This document shows, piece by piece, positions 5,205-5,211 of a stretch of DNA of 5,211 bases. The notes under the pieces are model-generated. The model searched no databases and had not been told where the DNA came from. It saw only the letters and a list, made by a program, of their open reading frames with translations. Origin of the DNA: Candidatus Thorarchaeota archaeon (GTDB lineage Archaea; Asgardarchaeota; Thorarchaeia; Thorarchaeales; Thorarchaeaceae). The stretch's first letter is position 1; each line of letters opens with the position of its first letter. The stretch is from the NCBI GenBank assembly GCA_016840245.1, contig JAEOST010000123.1:1-5211 (forward strand). The letters run 5' to 3'. Made by a program: the position numbers and the translations under genes.

Positions 5205-5211
5205 TATAGAA
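5194..5211 (+). CDS. Possible start of an overlapping downstream gene, cut by window edge
   Basis: An ATG at 5194 in the +1 frame relative to the MBL gene overlaps its end by 11 bases and stays open to the last base, reading MSRDIE. Short overlaps of this kind are usual within operons. Six codons cannot identify a product, and no good ribosome binding site is visible, so this is only a pointer to a possible partner of the MBL protein. Confidence 0.3.

Overview
The window most likely comes from an archaeon, with an Asgard (Thorarchaeota-like) lineage as the best guess. The reasons are protein style rather than any marker gene: a NosD-type parallel beta-helix surface protein with a Ser/Thr-rich stalk and C-terminal membrane anchor, an M28-like ectodomain followed by calcium-binding TSP3 repeats and a C-terminal anchor, AT-rich TATA-like promoter sequence, and small Cys-rich zinc-finger proteins. 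Base composition looks moderately AT-rich by eye. No rRNA, tRNA, CRISPR, transposase or origin is visible. All supported genes lie on the + strand.

Region 1 (2-1492) is the 3' part of a NosD-like surface protein whose start lies left of the window; the frame is open from base 2, so the first in-window ATG (167) is internal. Region 2 (1489-1926) is a tight chain of three small overlapping frames. The first is a 43-residue single-pass membrane protein whose ATG overlaps the NosD stop (ATGA). The second is a doubtful 40-residue frame overlapping the first by GTGA. The third is a 66-residue Cys-rich protein in which the two halves of a C-x4-C / C-x2-H zinc finger appear in reversed order. Region 3 (1927-2067) is a short intergenic stretch with a T-run, an imperfect inverted repeat and a ribosome binding site.

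Region 4 (2068-4026) encodes a 652-residue membrane-tethered M28-family homologue with a damaged dinuclear metal site, a probable beta-sandwich, a dockerin-like EF-hand loop and about eight TSP3 repeats, ending in a transmembrane helix. Region 5 (4027-4154) carries a T-run, a palindromic TATA-like element, and a perfect 8-bp dyad just before a strong Shine-Dalgarno. Region 6 (4155-5204) encodes an apparently intact cytoplasmic ComEC/Rec2-like metallo-beta-lactamase-fold hydrolase. A further gene may begin at 5194 and run off the right edge.

Functionally, the left and middle genes look like cell-surface proteins (NosD-like, small membrane protein, M28-like). The right end looks like a separate transcription unit: a stand-alone soluble MBL hydrolase of a kind that also occurs in bacterial conflict systems, with its own promoter-like leader and dyad. 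The most unusual points are the permuted zinc finger, the chain of overlapping micro-frames, the degenerate M28 site, and the MBL gene with its dyad leader and truncated downstream partner.
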